Below, one piece after another: positions 34,501-41,838 of a stretch of DNA of 64,000 bases (positions within the stretch are counted from its first letter, which is position 1; the number at the start of each line of letters is the position of its first letter). The stretch comes from Bradyrhizobium commune. Lineage in GTDB: Bacteria > Pseudomonadota > Alphaproteobacteria > Rhizobiales > Xanthobacteraceae. The notes under the pieces are model-generated. The model was not told where the DNA came from and made no database searches. It saw only the letters and a list, made by a program, of their open reading frames with translations. The translations under genes and the position numbers were made by a program. The stretch lies in NCBI RefSeq assembly GCF_015624505.1, contig NZ_CP061379.1, forward strand, positions 4,030,001 through 4,094,000, read 5' to 3'.

Positions 34501-34661
34501 CATTGCGCCTGGATCACCATCGTCTTGATGGTGAAGGCGGGATCTTCTTCGCGCCCGAGCTGCAGGTAGGAGAACAGGCCCGCTGCCGCAAATGCGATCA
34601 TGAAGTACCAGACGAGCGAGCGATGCGCCAACGCCCAGTCGGAAAGATTGAAGGACTTCAT
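31542..34661 (-). CDS. RND efflux pump inner-membrane transporter
   Basis: 1,039 residues of the AcrB/MexF-type RND family. Typical features are the first membrane helix, GREEDPAFTIKTMVIQAQWP, porter-domain segments, and in transmembrane helix 4 LLVDDAMIAVEMM with the two proton-relay aspartates. A second large periplasmic loop and six C-terminal helices follow. It exports small hydrophobic compounds by proton exchange. The start overlaps the stop of an adaptor gene (ATGA). No outer-membrane channel gene is present, so it must borrow one encoded elsewhere. Confidence 0.95.
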   Translation of the reverse strand: MKSFNLSDWALAHRSLVWYFMIAFAAAGLFSYLQLGREEDPAFTIKTMVIQAQWPGASAEEVTRQVTDRIEKKLEELESLDYTKSLTVDGQTTIFVNLRDTTKARDVAPTWVRVRNMIADIQQDFPQGVVGPAFNDRFGDVFGNIYAFTSDGLSQRQLRDRVETARARILTVPDVGKVDILGAQDEVIYLEFSTRKIAALGLDTNSIIDSLEKQNAVTPSGELQAGPEQVSVRVSGQFASEASLRAVNLRVNNRFFPLTDVATITRGYTDPPTTLFRVDGQPAIAVAIGMKSGANLLKFGEALKQKMSDITDDLPIGVGVHLVSDQPAIVDHAVSGFTEALFEAVVIVLAISFISLGLRAGLVVAIAIPLVLAITFVVMAYTGVTLQRISLGALIIALGLLVDDAMIAVEMMVARLEMGDALHKAATFVYTSTAFPMLTGTLVTVSGFIPVGLNSSSAGEYTYTLFVVIAVSLLVSWIVAVLFTPLLGVTILPATMKAHHGEKGRLAKVFSRALAICMRRRWITIGVTAAAFALAIFGMTFVQQQFFPSSDRNELVVDWNLPQNGSIAETNAQMARFEQEALRGNDGIDHWSTYVGTGAPRFILSFDVQTPNASFGQTVIVTKGIGVRDRVKAELEAYLKKTFPGTDTYVKLLEVGPPVGRPVQYRLSGPVIADVRDLSQQLASVLRANPHLGGVVFNWMEPARVVKVDVLQDKARELGVSSEDIATTLNGVLNGTNVTQVRDDIYLIKVLGRATAAERGSIETLRDLQLTGSGGQAVPLAAVATLRYQIEQPTIWRRSRLPTITLQAGIVDATQPKTVVDQLAPEVRKFSEKLPPGYSLAIGGSVEESAKGQAPIAAVVPLMLFIMATILMIQLQSFHRLFLVFAVAPLAVIGVVAALLPSGAPLGFVAILGVLALIGILIRNSVILIVQIEQLKSEGRPAWDAVVEATEHRMRPIMLTAAAASLALIPIAREVFWGPMAYAMMGGIIVGTVLTLLFLPALYVAWFRIKEPAHDSTPERCADRGGTADLAFSDDASTF

Positions 34662-35734
34662 CGCGTCGTCTCCCGTTCGATACGGACCTGCTGTCCATCC
34701 TTGAGACTATGGACACCGGCAGTCACGACCCTGGCTCCGGCGCCGAGGCCACCCGTCACGCGGATGCCCCCCTCGTCGTGGGCAATCTCGATGCGGTGCA
34801 GTGAGACCATGCTGGTGGAAGGATCTACGATCCAAACAAACGTTTTGCCGTTCTCGGTGAGGATCGCCGACGCAGGCAGGCGCAGGACTGCGTTCTCGCC
34901 GGCGGCAAGCCTTGCCGTCACAGTGCTCCCAAGCCGGAAGGTTTCGGGCGGGTTGTTCAAGGTGATGCGGACGCGACGGCTGCGCGTTGCCGAATCGGCT
35001 TCCGGCGCGACCTCACGGATCTGGCCCTCGACGTGGATCGCGGGATTGAGCAGCAGACTGACCGTAAATGGCAGGCCGGTCCGCAGCGGCACCGGGAAAT
35101 CGGGGCCGAGATCGAGCACCGCCTCCCTGATATCGGGACGCGCGACGGTGACGACACTCTGGCCGGCGGACACCACCTGACCCACTTCAGCGCCCACGGC
35201 TGTGACAACGCCCGCGAACTCCGCCTTCAGCTGCGCGTAGCCAAGTTGTTCGTGCGCCTTGGCGAGATCGGCCTGCATGCTGGCCACCGTGGCTTCTGCG
35301 GCGGCACGTGTCCCTTCGGCGTTTTCGAGGTTTGCCTTGGTGGTGTCATCGGTCGCGATGAGCGTCCGCTGCCTTTGCTCCGCTGCGCTTGCGTTCGTGA
35401 GTTGAGCCTGACTTTTTGAAACGTCGGCGATGGCGGAGTTGAGGTCCAGTTCGAGAGTCGCCGGGTCGATTGCGGCAACCATTTGCCCGGCCGCGACGAG
35501 GTCTCCGACCTTGGCCGGGCGCGCCGTGAGACGTCCCAAGACCCTGAAGCCAAGATCCGTCTGGTATCGCGGTTCTATCGTGCCGCTGGCAGTGGTATTG
35601 CCCGACTGCGTCGGTTCGAGCACCGTTGACAGGACCGGCCGCAATCGCTTCAGGACCTGCGCTTTTTCCGTGCAGCCGGCGGTCGCAGCGCATGCCGCCA
35701 CGAGAGCGCCAAGTGTGATCCAGCGGTTCGTCAT
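34658..35734 (-). CDS. RND periplasmic adaptor (membrane fusion) lipoprotein, second
   Basis: 358 residues. An N-terminal lipobox (AACAATAGC) predicts a lipoprotein. A biotinyl-lipoyl half (VGDLVAAGQMVAAIDP), an alpha-helical hairpin with coiled-coil repeats (LTNASAAEQRQRTLIATDDT) and a beta-barrel end (GLGAGARVVTAGVHSLKDGQ) make it an HlyD/MexE-type adaptor. It is coupled by four-base overlaps to the adaptor before it and the RND gene after it. Confidence 0.92.
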   Translation of the reverse strand: MTNRWITLGALVAACAATAGCTEKAQVLKRLRPVLSTVLEPTQSGNTTASGTIEPRYQTDLGFRVLGRLTARPAKVGDLVAAGQMVAAIDPATLELDLNSAIADVSKSQAQLTNASAAEQRQRTLIATDDTTKANLENAEGTRAAAEATVASMQADLAKAHEQLGYAQLKAEFAGVVTAVGAEVGQVVSAGQSVVTVARPDIREAVLDLGPDFPVPLRTGLPFTVSLLLNPAIHVEGQIREVAPEADSATRSRRVRITLNNPPETFRLGSTVTARLAAGENAVLRLPASAILTENGKTFVWIVDPSTSMVSLHRIEIAHDEGGIRVTGGLGAGARVVTAGVHSLKDGQQVRIERETTR

Positions 35735-36858
35735 GACGCACCCCCTTCGTATGAGACGGACTGGCCAACGCTGAGCAGCTTGCCGCCATCGATGACGACG
35801 CGTTCGCCAGGCTGCAGCCCGTCATGGACGACGACGACGCCGGTTTCATAGGTGTCGACCGTCACTGGCTTCAACGACACGGTTCTGGTTTGGGGATCGA
35901 CGACCCAGACCGCGGGCGTCGCACCTGTCGCCATCAAAGCGTTCCATGGCACGACGATCTGGTTCATCGGCTTCCACCGGGCGGTGCCCGCAATGGCGCT
36001 GCCGAGCGTCATCGCTGCCGGCGGATTTTCGATCGCAACCTTGACCCGCACCGTCGAGCTCTTCGCGTCGATGGCAGGCGACACCTCGCGCACGCGGCCG
36101 ACAGCCGTCACGTCGCGATTCGAAAGCAGCGTGATAGTGATCTTGTCTTCCGGCTCTCGAAAGAAGACCGATTCGGACACGTCGAAAACGGCGTCCCGAT
36201 CTCCGTCTTGCGCCAGGGTAAAGGCCGACTGGGCCGGCTGCATGACCTGGCCGACCTCGACATTGCGCGCGGTGACCACCCCGGCGGCGCTGGCCCGCAA
36301 TACGGTGTCGGCCAATGCCTCTTTCGATCTGCCAAGCCGCGCTTTTGCGGAGTCGAGCGAACCTTCCGCGGTTCGTAATCCTTCTTCGGCCGTATCGAAC
36401 GCCACACGCGTCGTGAAGCCGTTGGCTATGAGCGTCTTTTGACGTTGGAATGTCGATGCGGCGACCTGCAGTTGCAGCTCCGCCGCCGCCAAATTGGCCG
36501 TCGCGGCATCGAAATCGGCCTGCTGCTGTTTTGGATCAAGCCGCGCCAGCACGTCACCGGCATCAACATGCGCGCCGACATCCGCCAGCCGGACGACCAC
36601 GCGGCCGCTGACGCGGAACGACAACTCGGTCTGAATCCGAGCCTCGACGTCGCCGGTCAGCGTTGCAGAACTCCCTCGGTCTTGCAGCCGCACGATCTCG
36701 GTGCGCACGAACGCCGGCGGCTTGACCGCCTTCGTCGCGCGATCGTCGCAGCCGCCGAGAACCGTGAGCACCAGAAGCATAATCGGCACCGGTGCGCGGG
36801 CACGGAGCAGCATGGGTATGTCGAGGCGAATATCCGAAAAATCCCAAATGCGACGCAT
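35731..36858 (-). CDS. RND periplasmic adaptor (membrane fusion) lipoprotein, first
   Basis: 375 residues. A lipobox (VLTVLGGC) follows a hydrophobic segment; a later start at 36813 would give a more usual signal length. The lipoyl motif is VGAHVDAGDVLARLDP, followed by a helical hairpin (ASTFQRQKTLIANGFTT) and beta domains ending LQPGERVVIDGGKLLSVGQS. It is the first gene of the efflux operon; the TTGAC-N6-GTC element lies 60-80 bp upstream. Confidence 0.92.
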   Translation of the reverse strand: MRRIWDFSDIRLDIPMLLRARAPVPIMLLVLTVLGGCDDRATKAVKPPAFVRTEIVRLQDRGSSATLTGDVEARIQTELSFRVSGRVVVRLADVGAHVDAGDVLARLDPKQQQADFDAATANLAAAELQLQVAASTFQRQKTLIANGFTTRVAFDTAEEGLRTAEGSLDSAKARLGRSKEALADTVLRASAAGVVTARNVEVGQVMQPAQSAFTLAQDGDRDAVFDVSESVFFREPEDKITITLLSNRDVTAVGRVREVSPAIDAKSSTVRVKVAIENPPAAMTLGSAIAGTARWKPMNQIVVPWNALMATGATPAVWVVDPQTRTVSLKPVTVDTYETGVVVVHDGLQPGERVVIDGGKLLSVGQSVSYEGGAS

Positions 36859-36918
36859 CGCCAGAGCTTCCTTGAATTGAGCTTTATCTTTGTCTCACCG
36901 GCATCTGACCTTCCAATT

Positions 36919-36941
36919 GGTCAAAACGACGAAAACGTCAA
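36919..36941 (-). promoter_or_regulatory. TTGAC-N6-GTCG-N3-TGAC element A (efflux operon)
   Basis: Read on the minus strand: TTGAC, six bases, GTCG, three bases, TGAC, C. It is followed by the inverted repeat TGACC-N8-GGTCA (36906-36923). It lies 61-83 bp upstream of the first adaptor gene. The rest of the 36859-37282 gap holds nothing I can identify. TTGAC may also be the -35 hexamer, so a repressor here would block transcription. Confidence 0.55.
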
Positions 36942-37282
36942 TATGAATTTATGATCAATTACGGATGGACGGAACACAGGCACAACAGCGGCGGGTGAAT
37001 GGCGGTAAAAACTTTTCCGTGCTTTCAAGCGGATGGAGCGAAAGCGCTCGGGAAAGCGGCGGCTGGCGCTACTCGGATCACTCATCGGTGAGCGCGACTT
37101 GATCGCATGGGAAAGCCGCTTGATGACAGATCAGCGACCGGCCAAGCGCCGCATTGATGCGATCAAGGATTCTGCCGGTGGGACGGCACCCGACCAACTT
37201 CAGTCGCAAGGCGGAAACAAAGGCGATAGATGTCGGCGACGCGATCATCGCATCGTCGCGTAGTTCACTGCCGATGTCGGGA

Positions 37283-37981
37283 TTAGGTGGCGCTGCCGGT
37301 CGAAGGATGCCGGCGCGCAGTTTTGGCGCGCGCGAGGGTGCGTGCGCCGTTCTTGGAAGCTGGCAGACGCGCAATGACGGATTTAATCTGCTCTGCAGCG
37401 AGGCCGATCGCACGGAGGATGGCCGCGACCGCGTCCTCGCGGTGCCGCCGCGACAGCCGCCCCTCACTGAAAGCGCTCAGTAATTGCAGCATCATTCCAA
37501 CAACGATCTCCAGGCTGACCTCCAGAGAGACACCTCCCTGCGGCAAGCCCCTCGAAAACCGTCTCATGTCCTCGAGAAAGTGGCCGCGCACAGCTGCGAG
37601 GCCGTTTGGGGCCGCCGTCGCCATCCGCGCCACAACCCGGGCCCAGTGCGGGTCATCAAGAGCCTTGTCGAGTAAACGACTGCAGCCCAACGCGATGCGC
37701 AGTTCCGGTTCGCTGATGGAGAGCCGTGCCGGCTGCAGCAACTCGTCAAATGACCGCACCAGATCCTGGGCGACGGCGACAGCGAGAGCCTGAAGATCCT
37801 GGAAATGGACGTAGAACGTACCTTTCGCGACCCCCGCCTCCTTGACCACGTCGTCAACGGTGACTGACTCCACGGCTTGCCCGGCGAATAGCGAGTTCGC
37901 GGCGACAACCAGCTGGGCGCGGGTCCTCGCCCGCTTCTCGCGTCCGATTTCGGCGCGACGAATTGGATCAATCTTGGCCAT
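37283..37981 (-). CDS. TetR-family regulator 1 of a tandem pair
   Basis: 232 residues. The helix-turn-helix lies at about 25-65 (VDDVVKEAGVAKGTFYVHF). The ligand-binding body is all helical and the C terminus is basic and disordered. It is closely related to the next gene at 38165 throughout (RAEIGREKRARTRAQLV is shared). It lies upstream of the efflux operon on the same strand. An inverted repeat TGACT-AAAA-AGTCA (38002-38015) directly before the start, and the perfect palindrome AACGTCA-TAT-TGACGTT at 38065-38081, point to autoregulation. Confidence 0.92.
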   Translation of the reverse strand: MAKIDPIRRAEIGREKRARTRAQLVVAANSLFAGQAVESVTVDDVVKEAGVAKGTFYVHFQDLQALAVAVAQDLVRSFDELLQPARLSISEPELRIALGCSRLLDKALDDPHWARVVARMATAAPNGLAAVRGHFLEDMRRFSRGLPQGGVSLEVSLEIVVGMMLQLLSAFSEGRLSRRHREDAVAAILRAIGLAAEQIKSVIARLPASKNGARTLARAKTARRHPSTGSAT

Positions 37982-37993
37982 GAGAACTTTGTA

Positions 37994-38016
37994 GTCATAA
38001 ATGACTAAAAAGTCAA
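37994..38016 (-). promoter_or_regulatory. TTGAC-N6-GTC element B (tetR 1)
   Basis: Minus strand: TTGAC, six bases, GTC, five bases, TGAC. It is one base longer than elements A, D and E. It lies 13-35 bp upstream of the tetR start, where a bound repressor would block its transcription. A separate perfect palindrome (AACGTCA-TAT-TGACGTT) lies at 38065-38081. Confidence 0.5.
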
Positions 38017-38164
38017 GATGAGAGCCATAGATGCGAAATAGATGAATTGTTATCGTAACGATGCAACGTCATATTGACGTTTAAGTCACTTTCATATCGC
38101 TCGGGAAGACGGGACGCATCCCGCGGAGCTGCCGAATAGTTATCGGTCTCGCGAGACGACGACA

Positions 38165-38869
38165 TCAGCCCCCTTTGCCGGCCGACGTCCGTCGTCTCGG
38201 CTTCGGACTCTTGCCAGGCGCGAGAGCAAGCGCGGCGTCCTTCGATGGCGGCAGACGGCCAAGCACGGATTTAATCTGCTTTGCATCGAGCCCGATCGCA
38301 CGCAGGATGGCCGCGAGCGCGTCTTCGCGGTGCCGCCGCGACAGCCGCCCCTCGCCAAACGCGGACAGCAGTTGCAGCAGCATTCCACTTACGATTTCCA
38401 GGCTGAGCTCGGGAGGGACACCGCCCTGCGGCACGCCCTTGGAAAACCGCCTCATGTCTTCCAGAAAGCGGCTGCGCGCCGCCTCAAGACCGCTCGGGCT
38501 CGCCGTGGCCATTCGCGCCACAACACGAGCCCAGGCCGGGTCACTGAGAGCCTTGTCGATAAAGCAGCTGCAACCAAATGCCATGCGCAGCTCCGGTTCG
38601 CTGATCGCAAGCCGCCCAGGCTGAAGCAACTCGTCAAAAGACTGGACGAGATCTAAAGCCACGGCGGCACCGAGAGCACGAAGGTCCTCGAAATGGACGT
38701 AGAAGGTCCCCTTCGCGACCCCCGCCTCCTTGACGACATCGTCGACGGTGACCGATTCCACCGCCTGCCTGGCGAACAGCGAACCGGCTGCGGCAACGAG
38801 CTGGGCGCGGGTTCTCGCTCGCTTCTCGCGTCCGATTTCGGCGCGACGGACTGAATTGACGTTGGCCAT
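38165..38869 (-). CDS. TetR-family regulator 2 of a tandem pair
   Basis: 234 residues, nearly collinear with the first TetR: the same N terminus, the same recognition helix and a shared C-terminal block (GRLSRRHREDALAAILRAIG). Differences cluster in the ligand-binding region (for example GCSCFIDKALSDPAW against GCSRLLDKALDDPHW), so the pair may sense different compounds on related DNA sites. A looser GTCAATTTGAC inverted repeat lies near 38903-38913. Confidence 0.92.
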   Translation of the reverse strand: MANVNSVRRAEIGREKRARTRAQLVAAAGSLFARQAVESVTVDDVVKEAGVAKGTFYVHFEDLRALGAAVALDLVQSFDELLQPGRLAISEPELRMAFGCSCFIDKALSDPAWARVVARMATASPSGLEAARSRFLEDMRRFSKGVPQGGVPPELSLEIVSGMLLQLLSAFGEGRLSRRHREDALAAILRAIGLDAKQIKSVLGRLPPSKDAALALAPGKSPKPRRRTSAGKGG

Positions 38870-39128
38870 GGGTGAGATTCCACAATAACTTACAAAGCAT
38901 TAAGTCAATTTGACAAAGACGTCTAGGTGGCAATGCCGTGACAAAAGCTCTTGTCGTTGCAGGTCCCCTAGCAGCAAGCCCATCCGCTGCAAGGCAATAG
39001 GCGTAAGCTCATCCGATCCGACTTCAATTGACGCCCACGCAGCTCTCGGCTGAGGCCCGGCCAGACAGGCGCCGGCGCTAACCGCCGCCCCCAGGGCTCA
39101 ATGCTGCATCAAACTCCTGTGATTTATG

Positions 39129-39151
39129 TTGACCACAAAGTCGTAATGACT
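39129..39151 (+). promoter_or_regulatory. TTGAC-N6-GTCG-N3-TGAC element D (secreted protein gene)
   Basis: Plus strand: TTGACC, then GTCG, then AATGACT. Over the first 22 bases it matches element E at 41816 at 19 positions. It continues into GACTATTTGGTCA (39148-39160), a 13-mer also present at 41825-41837. TATTTG lies 16 bases after TTGACC and could be the -10. It precedes the gene at 39297 by about 145 bp. The sequence from 38917 to 39128 holds nothing else I recognise. Confidence 0.55.
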
Positions 39152-39296
39152 ATTTGGTCATCATCAGTGCAACGGGCTTCGCCTTGCGCGCTGAGAAACT
39201 TGTGGGCGGCCGGAAACCGCACAGTGGATCACACCCTTCCGGCATCACCTGAAGAAACGACCCGCAGTCGTTTCACGCCTGGAAATGGAGCTTGTC

Positions 39297-40235
39297 ATGC
39301 TGCGTAAATCAATCCTCGTACTGGCGACCACCACTGCCGTCTGCAGTGGTGCACTTTTGACGTCCGCATTCGCGTTCGGGCCGCCGCTTCCCCACGGCGG
39401 TCCGCCAGCTCCCCATGGTGGGCTCCCGCACCTCGGCGGCGGCTTGCCCTCCCCCCATGGCGGCCTGCCTCACTTCGCCGGCGGTCCGCCCATGCCCCAC
39501 GGCGGCTTGCCCAACTTTGCCGGCGGCGCGCCTTTCCACGGCGCCCCGAACTCGGCCGAGCCCCATCCAGGCAACCTTGCCGCGGTTCACCCGGGCGGTC
39601 CTGGGGTCGAGCCGGCCAATCTGGGTGCTGCTCAAGCTACCCCCGGCTCTGCCGGAGCTATAGCCGCCGAGGGCGCGAACGGCGCGGCGGCCAGTGGAGC
39701 CGCGGCAACCGCCAACGGCGCAGCGACGAGCTACGCCAATGGCGCCAGTGGCATTGCGGCCGGTGCTTACGGTGGCGGCTCCACGGATGGCGGTTACGGC
39801 AACGGTGCCGCGGCCGCCGGCTACGCCTACGGCACCGCGGCTGGTTACGCAGCCGGCGCCAGCAGCTCCGGAAGTAGCGGTTACAGCTCCGGAACGAGTG
39901 GATCCTCGGACAGCGGCTACACCTATCAGTATCCGACCGCCAGCTACGGCTCTACGACCAATGACTGCAATAGCAACAACAGCTGCCAGTCTTCTGGTGG
40001 CTACAGCTCCGGCTATCAGACCGGAAACGGCGTTGTCGTTCAGGGGAGTGGCGGCGCTGTCGAGGGCGCTGGCGGCACCGTTGGAGCAGTCGGCGCCGTT
40101 GGTGGACGTGGCGGAGTCGTAGGAAGCGCAGGCGGCGTAGGTGCTGCGGGCGGACTCCGCGGGGCTGCCTTGGCCGGGCGTGGCTTCGGGGGAGGCCCGC
40201 GCGGCGTTGAAGGCGGCCCGCCTCACCTGCGGTAA
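39297..40235 (+). CDS. Secreted Gly/Ala-rich low-complexity protein
   Basis: 312 residues from the ATG at 39297 (GGAG six bases upstream). A signal peptide ends near SAFAF. Then come five or more repeats of the form PHGGLPHFAGGPP, an Ala/Gly-rich block, a Gly/Tyr/Ser block with two cysteines (NDCNSNNSC) and a Gly/Val-rich end. It is very likely an exported disordered or structural protein. It shares its plan with the protein at 26811. The upstream TTGAC-N6-GTC element suggests control by the tandem TetR proteins. Confidence 0.7.
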   Translation: MLRKSILVLATTTAVCSGALLTSAFAFGPPLPHGGPPAPHGGLPHLGGGLPSPHGGLPHFAGGPPMPHGGLPNFAGGAPFHGAPNSAEPHPGNLAAVHPGGPGVEPANLGAAQATPGSAGAIAAEGANGAAASGAAATANGAATSYANGASGIAAGAYGGGSTDGGYGNGAAAAGYAYGTAAGYAAGASSSGSSGYSSGTSGSSDSGYTYQYPTASYGSTTNDCNSNNSCQSSGGYSSGYQTGNGVVVQGSGGAVEGAGGTVGAVGAVGGRGGVVGSAGGVGAAGGLRGAALAGRGFGGGPRGVEGGPPHLR

Positions 40236-40244
40236 GTAGCGCCG

Positions 40245-40272
40245 GGGGGATCGGAGTCTCTCCCGATCCCCC
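40245..40272 (+). terminator. Stem-loop terminator
   Basis: GGGGGATCGG with its exact complement around an 8-nt loop (10-bp stem), starting nine bases after the stop of the secreted protein gene. No T run follows. Confidence 0.6.
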
Positions 40273-40323
40273 ACGCCCTTGCTCGGAGCGCGGAGCAAGC
40301 CCCGCAGAAACAGCGCAACGCTG

Positions 40324-40668
40324 CTACTGGCAGGAGTTCTCGGCGATACGATCGTTGAAGGCCTCAATTTCAGCGTCGAGAACCTCAAGCGTGCGTCGAC
40401 GCGCGACGCCATCCTGGCAAGACGCCGCATCTTTGCGAGCCGTCACCGCCTCGACGAACTGTTTGATGTAGACGCGGCAAGTGTCGCCGCCTCCCGCAAC
40501 ATCGAGCCTGCTCTGCTGCGGATGACGTGGCTCGCGACCGAAAGAGGAAACGCTTGCCGACGCATAGGCGCATCGCGACTCAGCCATTGCGGCTGTACCG
40601 GACAACAGCAAGAGGACAGGGCTTACCGCCAATACAATTCGCCTCACGACTGCACCCTTGTCTGCCAT
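40324..40668 (-). CDS. Small secreted four-Cys protein
   Basis: 114 residues from the ATG at 40668. A signal peptide ends at AAMAESRC. The second and third cysteines are 19 residues apart (CRVYIKQFVEAVTARKDAAS, then C) and the C terminus reads VLDAEIEAFNDRIAENSC. The protein at 45490 has the same spacing and the same ending (DSEINAFNDLLASKC), so they are paralogues. Probably periplasmic and disulfide-bonded. Function unknown. Confidence 0.65.
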   Translation of the reverse strand: MADKGAVVRRIVLAVSPVLLLLSGTAAMAESRCAYASASVSSFGREPRHPQQSRLDVAGGGDTCRVYIKQFVEAVTARKDAASCQDGVARRRTLEVLDAEIEAFNDRIAENSCQ

Positions 40669-40728
40669 GGCGCCTCGGCGCTTGTTCGCTGGGAACCTGC
40701 GGGGCTTCATCTGATTGATGCAAGAAGA

Positions 40729-40758
40729 GCGGCCGTCCTTTGGGGGAAGGACGGCCGC
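40729..40758 (-). terminator. Rho-independent-like terminator
   Basis: A 12-bp perfect stem (GCGGCCGTCCTT and complement) with a 6-nt loop. On the minus strand it is followed by TCTTCTT. It ends the transcript of the gene at 40834. Confidence 0.75.
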
Positions 40759-40833
40759 AACGAGCCTGGCATTGGGGGCTGATCAACACCAGGCGCGACC
40801 AGGTTGGCGAATGGGTCTGACGGAGTGCCCAAC

Positions 40834-41274
40834 CTAGCGTTTCGAACCCTCGATATCTTGACGACAGATTTCACCGAAGGGCCGGAGGGGGTCGGCGACA
40901 CCTGCGGCGACCTCCTCGCGAATTTCTCGAAAGCTCCTGTTCGGAGCCGCATACGCGTCCACCACCGCAACCATGACAACTTCGGCTGCTGAAATCACCT
41001 CCGGCGGCGAAATGAGACGCATGCGAGAGACGAGCGCGAATAGCGGGACCACCATCGATGGGTTGTCTTCCTGGCAGGATTGCGCGTGTGCAAATGCCCG
41101 CGACGCTTCGTCGATGAACTTGTCGTACAGGGCTTCGCGCTTGGCGATCTCGGTGGCGGAGCGACCACCATTCAAATGAACCCAGTGCGTGGTCCAGTTC
41201 GCCGCAAATGACGACAGCGCCCCGGCGGCAGAGCCAATCAGGGCTGCCAGTGCGGGCAAGGTAGTTGCTTCCAT
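40834..41274 (-). CDS. Hypothetical membrane-anchored protein
   Basis: 146 residues from the ATG at 41274, with GAGAAGAA upstream. A hydrophobic N-terminal segment (LAALIGSAAGALSSFAANW) probably anchors it. The rest is helical and soluble (KREALYDKFIDEASRAFAHA, VPLFALVSRMRLISPPEVIS). I do not recognise a domain. It lies alone between the two Cys-containing secreted protein genes, with a terminator downstream. Confidence 0.7.
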   Translation of the reverse strand: MEATTLPALAALIGSAAGALSSFAANWTTHWVHLNGGRSATEIAKREALYDKFIDEASRAFAHAQSCQEDNPSMVVPLFALVSRMRLISPPEVISAAEVVMVAVVDAYAAPNRSFREIREEVAAGVADPLRPFGEICRQDIEGSKR

Positions 41275-41452
41275 GTTTTCTTCTCCATTGACCACGACTT
41301 GGACGCAGAGTGGTGGTGAGCGATAGCGGATTGAGCGAACCGTCCGCGCCGGTCGGCTCTAATGCAGACCCGACCACGTCGTCGATTGCGATCAGCACCG
41401 TTAGAGTGCTTGCGCTTCCGCCGCGAACTGATGTTGAAACAACAGTGCTGTA

Positions 41453-41725
41453 CTAGCGGGGATACCGCGTCGGTTCGGGATAAGTTCCGGACGTGGCAGA
41501 ACGCGGCGGACTGAACACGCTCGCACAGGTATCACTGAGCTCTTGCTGCCGCGAGACGAGGCAGGCAGTAATGCGGTCCGGGTCTGGAATGAACTCGCTG
41601 CAAAGCCTGAACACATCGGGCGTGCATGCGGCACGCTGTTGTGCCGTTCCCTGCGCCGACGCCGGCGCCGCAAAACCAGGTGCGAGGACCAAAATTGCGA
41701 TCGCGACACGCTTGCTGAGCTTCAT
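41453..41725 (-). CDS. Small secreted Cys-rich-repeat protein, second copy
   Basis: 90 residues from MKLSKRVAIAILV, with GGAGAC upstream. The signal peptide ends at PASAQ. The cysteine module (AACTPDVFRLC, then SEFIPD, then LSDTC) has exactly the same spacing as the protein at 2839: C-x7-C-x12-C-x11-C. The tail is Pro/Tyr/Arg-rich. It is probably periplasmic. Element E (41816-41838) lies about 90-113 bp upstream. Confidence 0.75.
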   Translation of the reverse strand: MKLSKRVAIAILVLAPGFAAPASAQGTAQQRAACTPDVFRLCSEFIPDPDRITACLVSRQQELSDTCASVFSPPRSATSGTYPEPTRYPR

Positions 41726-41815
41726 TGTCTTGTCTCCAGCGGTGATCGTCGCGCGGCTTCCAACCAGGCGACAGGTTTTGTGCGCGAAGGGTCTCGCGCC
41801 AATTCTGATCACGTA

Positions 41816-41838
41816 GGTCATTCCGACTATTTGGTCAA
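41816..41838 (-). promoter_or_regulatory. TTGAC-N6-GTCG-N3-TGAC element E (Cys-rich protein gene)
   Basis: Minus strand: TTGACCAAATAGTCGG followed by AATGACC. It matches element D at 19 of 22 positions and shares with it the exact 13-mer GACTATTTGGTCA (plus strand 41825-41837). TTGACC can serve as -35 with TACGTG 17 bases later. Confidence 0.55.

Noticed and set aside
37033..37263. Plus-strand open frame of 76 codons between the efflux operon and tetR
   Set aside because: No ribosome binding site or known relative, and it is basic low-complexity sequence in a regulatory gap.
39309..40430. Minus-strand open frame of 373 codons opposite the Gly-rich secreted protein
   Set aside because: Antisense of a repetitive gene; it has no signal peptide or ribosome binding site, while the plus-strand gene has both.
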